A stretch of DNA of 64,000 bases from Trichoderma breve (Eukaryota > Ascomycota > Sordariomycetes > Hypocreales > Hypocreaceae). The number at the start of each line of letters is the position of its first letter. Position 1 is the first letter of the stretch. Below, piece after piece: positions 19,286-30,838 of this stretch. Position numbers and translations under genes: made by a program. The notes under the pieces are model-generated. The model ran no database searches, had not been told where the DNA came from, and worked only from the letters and a program-made list of their open reading frames with translations. The stretch spans positions 1,922,001-1,986,000 of the forward strand of contig NC_079232.1 in NCBI RefSeq assembly GCF_028502605.1, read 5' to 3'.

Positions 19286-21838
19286 ATGGCTCATAATAAC
19301 CATCAAGGCCGAGAGCCCTTCAGAGACCCGTGGGCGGGGCCTTCTCCAGACCAGCATCTTGCGCATAAGGTTTCCGGCCTCTCAGACGCCGGCGAGAACA
19401 GCCCGTACGGCCACGACGATGCCTCCCACCCGCTGCGGGGCCGTGAATCCATAGTGTCGATGGACTCGGAATATGACCGTCGAAGTTCTGTGCCGTCGAC
19501 TGCGTACGGAGACTTGCCCCGGAGCTATTCGCCAGCGTCGTCGTGGTCTGGTTCGTTTTCTTACTCCGGTGCCGCTGGTGGGGGATACGCTCCAACACGG
19601 GGTCTGTCCAGGGGACACCGGCAATCGAGCTACTCTTCGGTGCAGCAGACCGTTCCTGAGAGCATCCGGGAGGAGGAGCCATATGATTTATCTCTGCTCA
19701 AGGCTGCGGCGCCCATGGGTACATCGAAATCGCGGGGTGGTTATGAGGCTATACACGAGCAGGACGAGGAGTATGACGCCGTGCCGGCGTTCGATTTCAC
19801 AGCAACACTCGGGCCGCTTGGCTCGCACGACCACGCCTTCATCAAGAAACTGCAAGAGGAGGAGGCAAAGGGACATTTAACTGGAGGTTTAGGTCAGGGT
19901 TTCCACGCGGACTCTCAGGTACACAGCGGCGAACTTTTCTCGGCCCCAACGGTCCAGCGCAGCCTTTCGCGATCATTCTCACGGCGGAATCAGGGAAAGC
20001 AGCTGAGTCGTTCCGAGACACTGCGTCATATGGGCCAGGACGAGGCCAACCGCCGCGGCGAGGTCATCGAAGTCATCATGGAAGAGCCGGTGGGAGCTGA
20101 TTTGAGCAACATGGAGGGGCACAACATTACCATGCGACAGTCGACGTACGCAAGCTCAATCAAGGAGAAGACGACGCAGACTTTCTATCCACAACCCAAT
20201 TGGAAGCCCTTCTCCATGCGATGGCCATACCTCACCTCCTTAGTTCTCATCGCGGCGGGCCTAGCCGCCATGCAGGAGGTGTTGTTCCAAATGTATAAGA
20301 AAGGTGGGATGGTCAAGTTCACATCCCCTGATCAGGTGAACCCGGGTATTTTCTTCGTCATCAAGTTTGGGCCCACGCTGCTGGCCGTCATCTTTGGAGT
20401 CTTGTGGCAGTTTACCGATTTTGAGGTGCGGCGTCTGGAAGCGTTCTATCAGCTTTCCAAGGAAGAGGGTGCGGTGGCCTCGGACTCCATCAACATTGAC
20501 TACGCGACCAGCTTCAACTTCTTCCGGCCGTTTCGGGCTCTAAGGAAGGGTCACTTCGCTGTGGCCGTGTCGTCCATCGCGACCATCTTGGCCGTATCGC
20601 TGGTGCCGACGTTTGCTGCCGCCGCTGTCGTGCTCAGCCCATCCCGATCCGAGCGAATGGCTAACCCAGATGGATACAAGACGCTCAGCTTCACCTCTGT
20701 CTGGTCGCGGCTCTTGACATCGACCCTCGGCGTGATTGCCGTGCTGGGTTGCATCCTGTTATATCTTTTGCAGTCACGCAAGTCCGGCCTCATGTCCGAT
20801 GTCCGAGGAATCGCTGGTCTCGCATCTATGGCCGTGGTGAGCCACATTCTCATGGACTTCAAGGACATGGATACTGCTTCCCATGGCGACATCCATAACC
20901 GACTCAAGTACAACCGCTACGTGCTCCGCAACTCGTCCCTCGCGCCCGATGATTCGTACGTAACTTCCAAGGAGAAGGAAAAGTCCAATGATCACGACCT
21001 CCCTACAAACCCACATCCCGTCATGCTTCGCTCGGTGGGCATCATCTCCATGATTGTCGGGCTTTGCCTCTTTACGGGCTTTATCCCAGTCTTTTTGTTT
21101 ACGCCCGCCACCATCGTCTCGGACAAGGCGCCCTGGGTCATTACCGTGCTTGTTGTCCTCTTGAAGATGGCGTGGGGCGGCATGGAGACGGCAGTTCGCA
21201 TGATGGAGCCCTACTATATCCTCTCCAAGCGGCACGCGCCTGCCAAGACGCTGCTCCTGGATTACACGGCGCTTCCGTTTGGCTACATGCCGATGCGCGC
21301 GCTCGTGAATGGCCATTTGCTCGTGTTTTTCGTCGGCTTTGGCAGTGTAATGGCCGAGTTCTTGACTGTTCTCGTGGCTGGTCTGGCGACGGTCGACGGA
21401 CATGACTTTTTGCTGGTCTATAACGACGGAAATAAGACTTGGGAAATCAACTCTGGAACGGAGACAGTCAAGTCCTTTTACGTATCCGTTGCCACGTCGC
21501 TCATAATCCTGCTCTATATGATTACCGTTGCTTTCGTCGTCTTCTTCCGCCGACGACATGCCTTTTTACCGCGTCAGCCCAACACCATTGCCTCGGTGCT
21601 GGCGTATATTCACCAGAGCAAGATGCTCTACGACTTTGTCGGCACGGAAAAGTTCACTGCGACGCAGGTGCGGCAGAAGCTTGGAGAGTACAAGACGTAT
21701 GGCCTGGGGTGGTTCGCTGGACGGGATGGGCAGAAGCACTGCGGCGTGGATCAGGAAGAGCTGATTAGCAATTACAAGCACGGCATCAGTCTTAAGCAAG
21801 GGACTCAGCCGTGGAATATGCAGTGGGATGTTCTTTGA
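19286..21838 (+). CDS. Large membrane protein with two DUF3433 domains
   Basis: Single exon, 850 residues. The N-terminal ~300 residues are low complexity and Ser/Gly-rich with charged patches, probably cytosolic. Then come two related membrane blocks: residues about 310-445 (RWPYLTSLVLIAAGLAAMQEVL, then LEAFYQLSKEEGA, NIDYATSFNFF, PFRALRKGHFAV) and about 590-720 (MMEPYYILSKRHAPA, LLLDYTALPFGY, PMRALVNGHLLVFF). The parallel order of these short motifs shows an internal duplication. This is the DUF3433 family, widespread in Pezizomycotina and of unknown role. It has about nine hydrophobic spans, with a C-terminal soluble tail (LGEYKTYGLGWFAGRDGQKH). The Met at 19286 is kept because the frame opens close to it and a CT-rich leader precedes it. 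Function not inferable. Confidence 0.85.
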   Translation: MAHNNHQGREPFRDPWAGPSPDQHLAHKVSGLSDAGENSPYGHDDASHPLRGRESIVSMDSEYDRRSSVPSTAYGDLPRSYSPASSWSGSFSYSGAAGGGYAPTRGLSRGHRQSSYSSVQQTVPESIREEEPYDLSLLKAAAPMGTSKSRGGYEAIHEQDEEYDAVPAFDFTATLGPLGSHDHAFIKKLQEEEAKGHLTGGLGQGFHADSQVHSGELFSAPTVQRSLSRSFSRRNQGKQLSRSETLRHMGQDEANRRGEVIEVIMEEPVGADLSNMEGHNITMRQSTYASSIKEKTTQTFYPQPNWKPFSMRWPYLTSLVLIAAGLAAMQEVLFQMYKKGGMVKFTSPDQVNPGIFFVIKFGPTLLAVIFGVLWQFTDFEVRRLEAFYQLSKEEGAVASDSINIDYATSFNFFRPFRALRKGHFAVAVSSIATILAVSLVPTFAAAAVVLSPSRSERMANPDGYKTLSFTSVWSRLLTSTLGVIAVLGCILLYLLQSRKSGLMSDVRGIAGLASMAVVSHILMDFKDMDTASHGDIHNRLKYNRYVLRNSSLAPDDSYVTSKEKEKSNDHDLPTNPHPVMLRSVGIISMIVGLCLFTGFIPVFLFTPATIVSDKAPWVITVLVVLLKMAWGGMETAVRMMEPYYILSKRHAPAKTLLLDYTALPFGYMPMRALVNGHLLVFFVGFGSVMAEFLTVLVAGLATVDGHDFLLVYNDGNKTWEINSGTETVKSFYVSVATSLIILLYMITVAFVVFFRRRHAFLPRQPNTIASVLAYIHQSKMLYDFVGTEKFTATQVRQKLGEYKTYGLGWFAGRDGQKHCGVDQEELISNYKHGISLKQGTQPWNMQWDVL

Positions 21839-24253
21839 GGATACAATTTGTTTTTTGTTTCTTTTTTCTGTTAAATCTTTTGGCGGCTTGGTTTTGTATT
21901 TGTTTGTCTTGGGATGGAGTGAAATGAACGGGCAATTTGTAGATAGATTTGGATGCATTTACGCGGGATCAGGCAAGGCACTGTGTATTTCAAATATGAA
22001 GCAATCGAGCGTTTGTTTTAAGAATTGAGCATCTTGATTTGTTCTTTCTCAACAATAATATTACGTATCGTACCGCCAGTGTCTGATATTATCATATAAG
22101 ACATGTTTGTTTTCAAGCAAGTGTGATTCTTTATAGCGGTGTAGGGTAGGCAATTGATGAATATGGCATCACACCGACAAGTAATCAATGGCACAAAACA
22201 TGAGCACGATTATCCATTGTTTGTTTCACGAGCATCGGATGGCTCACGACCGTTTCTACGCTGTCCTGTTTCAGGTGCATGCGACGCTATGATCAGCGAT
22301 AGGCGGAGAAAAGATCATTGTTTGCTCGCAAGGAGGGGGGAGGGAACGTGCTTCTCAGGTGAAATGAGAAATCAACGAGGCTGAGCAGCTGGAAAGAAAC
22401 ACAGCAGAGATGAAGAGTTTCCTTTTTTCATTCCGGTTAGGTAGGTATATAATGAAGATTTGGGGGCGCCTAGGTAGTCTCATCATTGACTTTTTGCTGC
22501 GCCACGGCCAGCGATGAGGCTGCCACGGCACTGAATACAGAAGGGAGCAGGCATGTGATGGGCATTCGAGCGAAAATAGATGGGCTAGGCAACTAGACAA
22601 AGGGATTCTTTGGTGCTGTCATATGTTTTTTATTGTTCCGGGTTTGAGGTACAAAAGGGGGACCAGCATTCCGACGATTTTGACTGGAATGAGAGAGCGC
22701 ATGCATCGAAGGCGGTTGCGCTACGGGATTGCGTGTGTCAGATGGTTGTTGTGAAAGGGACGGGACGTGACTAGCTTTTTTGGTTAGGGTGCCAGCCAGA
22801 GGAGGGCCTTGTTCTATACGAGTATTGTGTCCACACTGGGATTTCACTGCAACAATACGAAAGTAATGTGGTGATGGACAGCCAAACAGGTAATTTGGAA
22901 CAGCATCCATCTTACCCGTATAGGCAAGACCACGAATCAAGGGCACAGCGCAGAAAGCATTCAAGGGATCTGATCTGCCCACCCCGATGACGTTTGTTCT
23001 ACAGCATCCCGGATTCAAGTTTTCTCGTAAAAAGTTGCATGCGACTCGCAGCCAACCAACGGATTCGTTCTTAGGTTGCCCTACCCGGGCGGATTCCACG
23101 GCCCATCAATTAGTGGGGAGGGGGGACTTGAGATGAGCCGGGTTGGTACCTTGGATATCGTGGAGAGGCTACGCCAAGGGCATGTACCCCGCATGCCCGT
23201 CACGAGTAACGCCGCGATGCTCCATCCAGGTGTGTTATGGGTCCTTTGTGGGTGTGCTTTGGCTAAGGTTCGATTTGAAGGCTTGATTGGGAATCCGTTT
23301 GGGGCCTGGCTAAAGGGATTGATTCTATTCTGGGCTCGGCCCATCTTGCGCGCGCGGATGCTCCGTGCAGGGTGCAGTAGTTTGGAACCTGGAGTAGCAG
23401 CAGTAGCAGTAACTGTCAACTGTATTATAGGCAAAATTCCAGCCATCGAGCTCTCCCTTGAAGCTGTCTATTAAAACAGAAAAAGAGGGCTGCTCACGGT
23501 GGCTGGTTCTACTATCCCCAACTCGAAAGCCCTGTAAAGCCCGAAGCTCGTAATGCCCACAGAGCCCTGATTGGCGCCCCGCTCCCTAGAGCCGTCCACT
23601 GTAAACGCTGCGATCTGTCTCCAGGAAAAAGCGGGAAACGGCTGGGCTGGGCACAAGATCAAGAGTCGACGCCTCTTTGCATTGCATGTTTCCTCTTCTC
23701 TCCTGCAACTCGCTCGCTGCCCCAAGGACCATCCATTCGCTTTTGTTTCCCTCGTGGCGCCGACTCAAATCGCCTGTTGACCGCTGGCCATTCCGGTGGT
23801 AATCGGCGACTGTTCGCTACGGGTTTTTCTTTTTTTCTTCTTCGTTTTCTCGTTTAACGACCAGGGCAGGAAATCTCTCTCGCTCCGCAGATCTGCCCAT
23901 TTCGTCATCGACCCGTGCATCACGAAAACTGCACTCTTCGACGCACTTCAGCATATCATTATCGTGCTCGCAAGAAATCTCAAACTCGTCGAAAGCGCTG
24001 CTTCCAGGGCGCTCAAGTGTGGTCGCGCTCAAGTTCAATTTGCCGACGGAAGCGACAGAGCAGGAAAACACGCTCACCGGCATTCTTACGGCTGACCTCG
24101 TATTCCGCTCCATTCAGTTTTCCCCTCGTCATCAACTTTGCAGGACGACCCCGAATAGCCCTTGATTCATCAGCGACTCGCGAAATTATCGTCGCTTGCA
24201 TTTCGAGCAGATAGAAGGAACGGGAAAAAAGGCGTCACTAACCACCATCAACT
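21839..24253. other. Intergenic region, 2.4 kb
   Basis: 3' flank of the DUF3433 gene, then the long leader/promoter of the TRP-like gene with a CT-rich tract at 23822-23855. The longest frames (22593-23099 minus, 23076-23474 plus) lack domain character and overlap other frames; none is called. Confidence 0.55.
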
Positions 24254-26569
24254 ATGCGGTCGTTCTTTAGGGCGCCGCTGGCCTTGCTGGCCATGACGGC
24301 TTCACTGCTGTCGCCGGCCGACGCGGAAAAGATGCTCTTGTCCAACTCGCTCAACCTCTGCCAGCAGGATTCAACCCTACAGGCCAGTCTGTTCAATGTC
24401 GTCTACACGCCCGCCAACAACTCGGCTAGTATCAACATGGTGGCCACCTCTTCGGTCCAGGGCAAGGTCTCATTCGACATTGAAGCGTCTGCGTACGGCT
24501 ACACCTTTCTCAGGCAGACTGTCGACCCTTGCGACATTGGCCTCCGAGGTCTCTGCCCCATGGTGTCTGGCAAAATCGCCTTTGGCTTCAATTTGCCCGT
24601 CAGCGCATCCGCTTCTTCTCAAATTCCCGGCATCGCCTACCAGATTCCCGACTTGGATGCCACCGTCAAGGTTCGCGTTAACCTGACAGGCACTGGCGAG
24701 AGTGTTGCGTGTGTCGAGGCCGACATTTCCAATGGAAAAACCGTCAACCTCGTTGGTGTTAAGTGGGCCACTGCTGTTATCGCCGGCCTGGCCCTCGTCT
24801 CATCTGCCATCATCAACGGTCTGGGCCATTCCAACACCGCCGCCCACGTTGCTGCCAATTCTCTCTCGCTATTCGGATACTTCCAGTCCCAGGCCATCAT
24901 CGGTCTCACTGGCATCCGCCTCCCGCCCATCGTGCAATCCTGGACCCAAGATTTCCAATGGTCCATGGGCATCATCCGTGTGGGCTTTATGCAGACCATC
25001 TTTACCTGGTACCAGCGCGCCACTGGCGGTACGCCCTCCACCATCTTCGATTCTCTCACTACCGTCTCTGTTCAGTTGGAAAAGCGAAGCCTTCAGGTCG
25101 CACAGGCCGGTCTCAGCGTCCTCAAGCGCGGCGCGGCCATTATGCCTAAGCCTGCCGTCCAGCTTCTGAAGCGCGGCAACGTCATGACTGGTTCCGGAAG
25201 CTACGTCGTCTTTGGCATCCAGCGTGTCGCTTTCAAGGCCGGCATCGAGAGCACCAACCTGTTCATGACTGGCCTCGTCTTCTTCTGGATCTTCGCCCTC
25301 ATCGTCGCTGGTGCTGTTGCTATTTTCAAGGGCTTCCTCGAGATTCTCGCTGGGCGAGGCATCATGAAGAACGACCGATTCATTGAGTTCCGAAACGGAT
25401 GGATCACTGTCCTCAAGGGTATCCTCTTCCGCGTCTGTCTGATCGGCTTCCCCCAGATGACTATCCTTTGTCTGTGGGAGTTCACTCAGCGTGACTCGGC
25501 CGCCGAAGTTATCCTCGCCGTGTTCTTCTTCTTTGGCCCGCTCTTCACCCTCGCCTGGGGCGCCAGCAAGGTCATCCGCATTGCCCGTCGCTCAATCTCC
25601 ATGCATCGCAATCCCGCGTACATTTTGTTCTCGGACCCGCAGGCTCTTAACAAGTGGGGATTCCTTTACGTCCAGTTCCGTGCCTCAGCCTACTACTTTA
25701 TCATCCCGGTTCTCTTCTATACCCTCATCAAGTCCATGTTCATTGCGCTGGCTCAGCGCAGCGGTGTCACCCAAGCCATCGCTCTCATCATCATCGAGGT
25801 CGGCTTCCTTATCGCAGCCTCCGTCCTTCGTCCCTGGATGGATAAGAGCACCAATTCCTTCAACATTGCCATCGGTGTTATCAATTTCCTCAACGCCATC
25901 TTCCTCTTCATCTTCACCAATGTGTTGGATACCCCCTTGCTGGTCATCGGCGTCGTCGGCGTTGTCCTCTTCATTCTAAACGCCGCCTTCTCCTTGATCC
26001 TGCTCATCATGGTCATTATCTCCACCACATTCTCTCTGATCCGCAAGAACCCGGATGCCCGATACCAATTCATGTCTGACGACCGCGCTTCCTTCATGAA
26101 GTCGCAGTCGCAGCTCAACGCAACCACCGAACTTGACGCTCTGGCTGCCACAGCTCGAGGTGACAAGGTTGGCTACAAGTCTGGCTTTGATTTGGAGGAC
26201 AACGAGTCCATGTCCTCTGGCGACGTTCGAAAGCACAACGAGGCTTCTGGCTCTTACAGCGTCTCTGCCACAAACTCGCAAAACTCGTTCTATCCCAATG
26301 GTCAAGGCCAGGCCGCTGCCATTCCTCTTTACCCTGCTCAGCGAGGCCCGAGCCCTCTACGAGAGAGTTCACCGAATCCGATCGCCTCTGCCGTCTCTCT
26401 GTCACAGCAGAGGACGGCAAACACCGCCAGTCCAGCAAGCGGACATCGGTCGCAACACAACGCTAGGTAAGCAACATTGCAATTTTCACACATAACCCTC
26501 ACCGAACTTGGCTAACGAATAATTCTTCTTTCTAGCCCTTGGCAACGTGGTGCAGGTTATGACCACTAG
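24254..26569 (+). CDS. TRP-like / flavin-carrier (FLC) family membrane protein
   Basis: Exon 1 is 24254-26466 and a small terminal exon is 26536-26569. Splicing joins AG|C and replaces an immediate stop with SPWQRGAGYDH, an ending I know from this fungal family, so the short exon is well supported. Total 748 residues. Signal peptide 1-24 (FFRAPLALLAMTASLLSPADA). An ML-like lumenal domain (about 25-165) has Cys residues in NLCQQDS, DPCDIGLRGLCPM and VACVEAD. The multi-spanning TRP-like region runs from about 170 to 600 (VKWATAVIAGLALVSSAIING, then DFQWSMGIIRVGFMQ). A cytosolic tail rich in Ser, Asn and Gln completes it. Yeast FLC1-3 act at the ER/vacuole membrane in FAD transport and calcium release and affect the cell wall; Pkd2 of fission yeast is related. 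Which activity applies here is unknown. Confidence 0.9.
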
Positions 26570-27220
26570 ATGTGCTCTTCGACGTAGCATAGGGCTATAT
26601 GTGGCACCCGCAGGTTCTTGATTCAGGAATAACTCCAACTTCATGTCACGAGTAGGAGACAACTGATGTCACCAAGAACCCAGGAGACATGATGGCGTTT
26701 GTAGGGATGTGTTTGGCGTTGAGGTACAATGACTTGCTTTTTTCATCTTACGTTCGATCCGCTTTGGTCCTGCTCCTTTGTATATACGCCGATCATTTAT
26801 AAGGGGCTAGGACGCAGAGGTTAGGGTTATCATTTCATCATTTACGTGAAACACAGAGTAGGCCACGCTGGTCTAATGGGCATTTGGGAAGACTCATTCC
26901 TCGTGCTGTAGGATAATGTTACAACAATAAACGTCCAATTCGGTATGCGCAATTGTTTTGCTGAGTAGTACCTCGTGATGTGTTAGGAGTGCTATGTAAT
27001 TCTATTGTATTCAGCTAGTCCTCCCTGCTCAGTTATTCTCTCTCCATCTTCATCTCAATTTCAGAGTCTAGTCACAGATTGTTTGTCTGCATTTGAGCCT
27101 AGTGCCTTCGGTTTTCTCATTCGCTTTCTGCCTTGCTTCATTTGTTCACTAATGCATGGTTCTATTAATTACATCCTCCTAGTCTATAGCTGTTATCACC
27201 AAAGATTCTCACCACCACCT
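26570..27220. other. Convergent intergenic region
   Basis: 3' ends of the TRP-like gene and the small DUF7704-like gene. Nothing else is seen; the frame 27005-27553 is antisense to the latter. Confidence 0.5.
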
Positions 27221-27700
27221 CTACCTCTGATACAGGACTCCATTCCTAATCTTTGGCCTCCAAATCCCAACACCCATCAAAAAGCAAAGCCGCACAATGA
27301 TCAAAACTGTACACACCTCAACACAGTAAATACAATCAACCCCCTTCGAAACCCTCTCGAACGGCCCCGCCAAGTGCACCGCAAAAGTCGTATCGTTCAA
27401 GCACACGAAGTTCCAAACCAAGAGCACCACCTGAATCATGCGCCACACTTTGATGTCGTCTGTGTAGTGCAGCAGCATCGCCGTCATGGCCGCCACAGTG
27501 GTCATGAGGGCAAACATTTGCTCGAGGACAAAGGCATCGCGGTGTTGTGTTGATGAATTGTTGAAGAAGAGGGAGGAAGAGAAGGAGCCGTTGCGGAGAT
27601 TAACGTAGCCGCTCCAGAGCATGATGAGAGGGTCGAGTTTTTGGAAGAAGAAGCGGTAGAAGACCCACATGTTTGCTGTGTTGCTTGACAAGGCAATCAT
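27221..27700 (-). CDS. Small four-TM protein, DUF7704-like
   Basis: Single exon, 159 residues from the Met at 27700 (MIALSSNTANMWVFYRFFFQKL). The frame is open to 27817, so a start 39 codons earlier is possible. FYRFFFQKLDPLIMLWSGYV at the N-terminus, a middle MFALMTTVAAMTAMLLHYTDD segment, VWRMIQVVLLVWNFVCLNDTTFAVHL and a final hydrophobic segment CVEVCTVLIIVRLCFLMGVGIW match the arrangement of the fungal DUF7704 family: four helices, an acidic residue in TM1 and short loops. Function unknown. The assignment rests on layout and the first helix motif, not on a search. Confidence 0.6.
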   Translation of the reverse strand: MIALSSNTANMWVFYRFFFQKLDPLIMLWSGYVNLRNGSFSSSLFFNNSSTQHRDAFVLEQMFALMTTVAAMTAMLLHYTDDIKVWRMIQVVLLVWNFVCLNDTTFAVHLAGPFERVSKGVDCIYCVEVCTVLIIVRLCFLMGVGIWRPKIRNGVLYQR

Positions 27701-28224
27701 CGTTGAGAGAGTTGAAGGGGTTTCTGTGGTAGGTTTGACATGAAAATTGCCTTCAAGTGTTTTGGTTGGTGTGATGGGCAAAGTGAGTGGACGGTTTGTG
27801 TATTTCGAAATTGACACCAGATTTTACCTATCAAGAACATATCCATCAATTTTTATAACCATGTTCACTGTTGCACAGGATTTAGGCAGCCTTTCCGTTA
27901 AATTAAACGATTTCACAATCGCGAAGCCATTACGCGATCCTTTCAGGCAGCCACTCCACAGCGCTGGGATTGGAAGAGCAGAACCAACAGGAGACAAACA
28001 ATGAGCTGTTTCAACGTTAAGCCACAAAAGAAAACCCCTGAATTGATTTTGTAACGCATTTCTATTTTGCTGCGTAGTCACACCAATGATAATTACATAT
28101 CCAAGGTAGAGTGTAGTAGTAATACAGTAATTCATACATTCATCCCTCTTGAAGAACAGCAATAGCTCTCTCGTCCTCACAAGACTATTCCCTCGATGCC
28201 GTCTACAAATCACAAGAATCCACC
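27701..28224. other. Intergenic between two minus-strand genes
   Basis: Promoter of the DUF7704-like gene and 3' flank of the MGR3-like gene. The 134-codon frame at 27824-28228 shows no domain. Confidence 0.5.
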
Positions 28225-29816
28225 TCATACTTTCACCGCGGGTGTAGATGTTAATCTTGCAAGGCCCTGCTGAGCCTGCTTCACACCCTCAGGAAACTGC
28301 ATCTTGCCGCTCATCTCAATGCACTGTTCGTACTTTTTCCTCGCCAGCTCCGTCTTGCCTAGCATGGCTGCAATGTCGCCCCAGTTGCAAAGCGCAACAG
28401 CACAGGCCTCATCACATTCCGGCGTGCGATCATCGCCCTTGACGTCCTTGGCGTGAACATATGCGTTTTGCGCCCAGTTAAGGCCCGCCTCGAGACATTC
28501 CTTGCGAGTCGTGGGCATGGAGGCATCAAGAAGCTCTTTCAAGCCCTCGGAAGGCTCCATTGTACCAGAGGCGTACAATGGTTGCTGAGCAAAGGCCGCC
28601 GCCAAGTTGTTCATAATGACCGCTCGGTGGCATGGGGTTTCGCATAAGCGGAGAGCCTGGAAGAATAAGGGGATGGCAAGCTGGAACTGATCGCGACGCT
28701 CGTAGTCTCGACCAAGTGACTCCATTGAACCGCCGAGTTCTTCGGGGCTGAGCCACTTCTCTTCTCCGGGCTTGGGTCCATCGATTTTTCGTCTGCGGAA
28801 TTCCTTGAGGGAGGTTTCGACCGCCCAGACCAGATGCTCATGGGACTCGTCCGGGTTGAGCACATGCTCATCTGAGTATAGTTCACCGAGTTTGACGCTT
28901 GTTGAAATGGCCTTGGAAAGCAATCTTTCTCGTTTGCGCCACAGGGTCTCACTTGGCTCCGGGGGAGCGGTGGCATCATCTGCTTGGTCGGTTTTGCCAT
29001 CAGAAGCTGCATCCACTGCAGCAATCTTTTGTACGTCGCCAACATAGTTGCCTTGGTTGTCCACCTTGCCGTCCTTGACAGATTGCTCCATGACATCAAT
29101 CCATTTCCTGCAGTCTCCAAGAACAGATTCTAGAACGTCAATGGCCGCCTTGTGGCTGTTGATCTTCTCAAGCCAGAACGCTACCTGGATCCTGATGCCC
29201 AACACTTCGTCGGAGAAAGGGTCCAAGCCAACCTCGGCACACTGCTCCATCGCCTTTTTGTAATATCTCAATGCAAGTTCAGGGTCTGGTTTAATGTTGG
29301 TGTAGTAGATGGCGCGGCGTAGAGTGTTTGCGACTGGTTCCGGATATCTGCTAAACTGCGAGTTATAGAAAGTGTTGATGTACGCTCGAATCGCGACGGC
29401 GGAGAAGACGAAAGTGAACAGCAGACTGGAAACCCGTTAGAATAGAAGAGCTTTGTATCTTGGTAATAAGAGACATACAGAAGAACATTCAGCGTAGTTA
29501 CACCGGGGTTCTCGCGATATGACTGCCGAATGCCTCGAGGGCTCAGCGCAACAACGAGGTTCCGCAGGCTGACTCCGAGCGCACGCCCCGCAAACTGACG
29601 AAACGTAATCTGAGGTTTCCCCTGTGCTGAATCTTTGTCTTGAGGCGTTTGAGAGGTCGATTGATGTCGTTTTTGCTGGGGTCGCAGGGCCACAACAGCC
29701 CGCAGGTGGACAGTGGCAGCGGGCGATTTGACATGGACGGAGAGCAGGCCAGTGAGGGCATGGCGGAGACATTGGCCTCGAACCGGCCTCAGCGAGGCAA
29801 CTGCCGATATCGACAT
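28225..29816 (-). CDS. Mitochondrial inner-membrane TPR protein, MGR3-like
   Basis: Exons 29816-29479 and 29425-28225 (GTATGT donor, TTCCAG acceptor) encode 512 residues. The frame opens at 29966, but the Met at 29816 gives a classic mitochondrial presequence (MSISAVASLRPVRGQCLRHA and further Arg-rich residues up to KRHQST), so that start is preferred. One TM segment spans the splice junction (TTLNVLLLLFTFVFSAVAIRAY, about residues 106-128). The remainder is helical TPR-type: RRAIYYTNIKPDPELALRYY, VLGIRIQVAFWLEKI, LAIPLFFQALRLC, AVALCNWGDIAAMLG, ELARKKYEQCIEM. In yeast Mgr3 partners Mgr1 and the i-AAA protease Yme1 and binds substrates in the intermembrane space. The fungal proteins share this TM-then-TPR layout. 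Divergent from a DAP1-like gene 271 bp away. Confidence 0.75.
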
Positions 29817-30087
29817 TGCTTCAATATCTGCGCATGCAAAAGAATAGCTGTAATGGGTTGAGTTGTTGTGGCTTGAAGCCTGAGGCTCGAAGCTCGAAGC
29901 TGGAAATATTTCCAAATGACGGCATCTAATAGAGCGAATCTTAAGAGCACTTGGTCCGTGCGCCACGGCTTTCTCCCGTGCCGAGGAAGGTGGGGTTGGA
30001 GGGCAGAATACCGAAGATCAATATCATCAATATCACAGCGATAAACTTCTTCTATCCTTCACCTCAACCCGTGATTCTCAGCAGAAA
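29817..30087. promoter_or_regulatory. Short bidirectional promoter between the MGR3-like and DAP1-like genes
   Basis: Only 271 bp separate the two start codons, so both transcripts must begin here. No binding site stands out by eye. Confidence 0.5.
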
Positions 30088-30838
30088 ATGTCTGGAAAAT
30101 TCGAGCCCAAAGTCCCCGTCCAGCTGGACCCTCCCAAGAGCGATCCCATCTCTCTCGAGGCTCTGGCTGCTGCCAACGGTAAGTTGAATGTTTGGCGCCC
30201 ACCACATCCTCGGCCGTTGTCTCCTGGAGCTGTGCCGGATTCATGGCAATATCTCAATGGCAACGTACAAAATGCTACTTTCAGAGTCATGAACCCAAAG
30301 CTTCATCTTTACCGAAGCTTTATAATGGTTTATGACATCTAACTTGCCGCCGAAATCTCCATCTACAGCACAGCCTTGCTCATCATCACATGCGCTCTCG
30401 GCTAACCCGGTTCTCCAACAGGTGTTGATGGAGCAAAGACCTACGTTGCAATCAAGGTATGTTCATAATATTACGCCTCTAACTCCAAGTTTTTACATAC
30501 AGCTCACACATAGTCTTAAAGGGCAAAGTCTATGATGTGACTGGCAACAAGGCGTACCAGCCTGGAGGCTCATACCACGGTGCGTATCTTGTCTCTTTCT
30601 CGTCGCATCCATCATTAGGCTGCCTCACATAATGTACAGAAACTGATAGCATAAACCAGTCTTCGTTGGAAAAGATGCTTCCAGAGCACTGGGAAAGACA
30701 TCTACCAAGCCCGAAGATGTCGTGCCAGACTGGCAAGACCTCAGCGACAAGGAAAAGGGGACTCTCGAGGACTGGGTGACGTTCTTTTCCAAGCGATACA
30801 ACGTGGTGGGAGTTGTCGAAGGTGCCACTAACTTATAA
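30088..30838 (+). CDS. DAP1/MAPR-type cytochrome b5-like heme-binding protein
   Basis: Four exons, 30088-30178, 30422-30456 (35 nt), 30522-30579 and 30660-30838, encode 120 residues. After a 27-residue lead comes the b5-like fold of the membrane-associated progesterone receptor group: KTYVAIKGKVYDVTG, then AYQPGGSYHVFVGKDASRAL and a helical end (LSDKEKGTLEDWVTFFSKRY). Tyr54 and Tyr60 are spaced as the two heme-pocket tyrosines of PGRMC1 (Y107/Y113), so axial Tyr ligation is plausible. No TM segment precedes the domain, unlike animal PGRMC1, so it should be soluble. Yeast Dap1 supports Erg11 and sterol synthesis; the same role is inferred here. The small exons are supported by continuous frame and family conservation. 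Confidence 0.85.

Noticed and set aside
20774..21559. 261-codon minus-strand frame
   Set aside because: Shadow of the DUF3433 gene; His/Asp/Arg-rich antisense translation without domains.
22593..23474. Overlapping frames of 168 (minus) and 132 (plus) codons
   Set aside because: No domain, low-complexity ends, and location in the leader region of the TRP-like gene.
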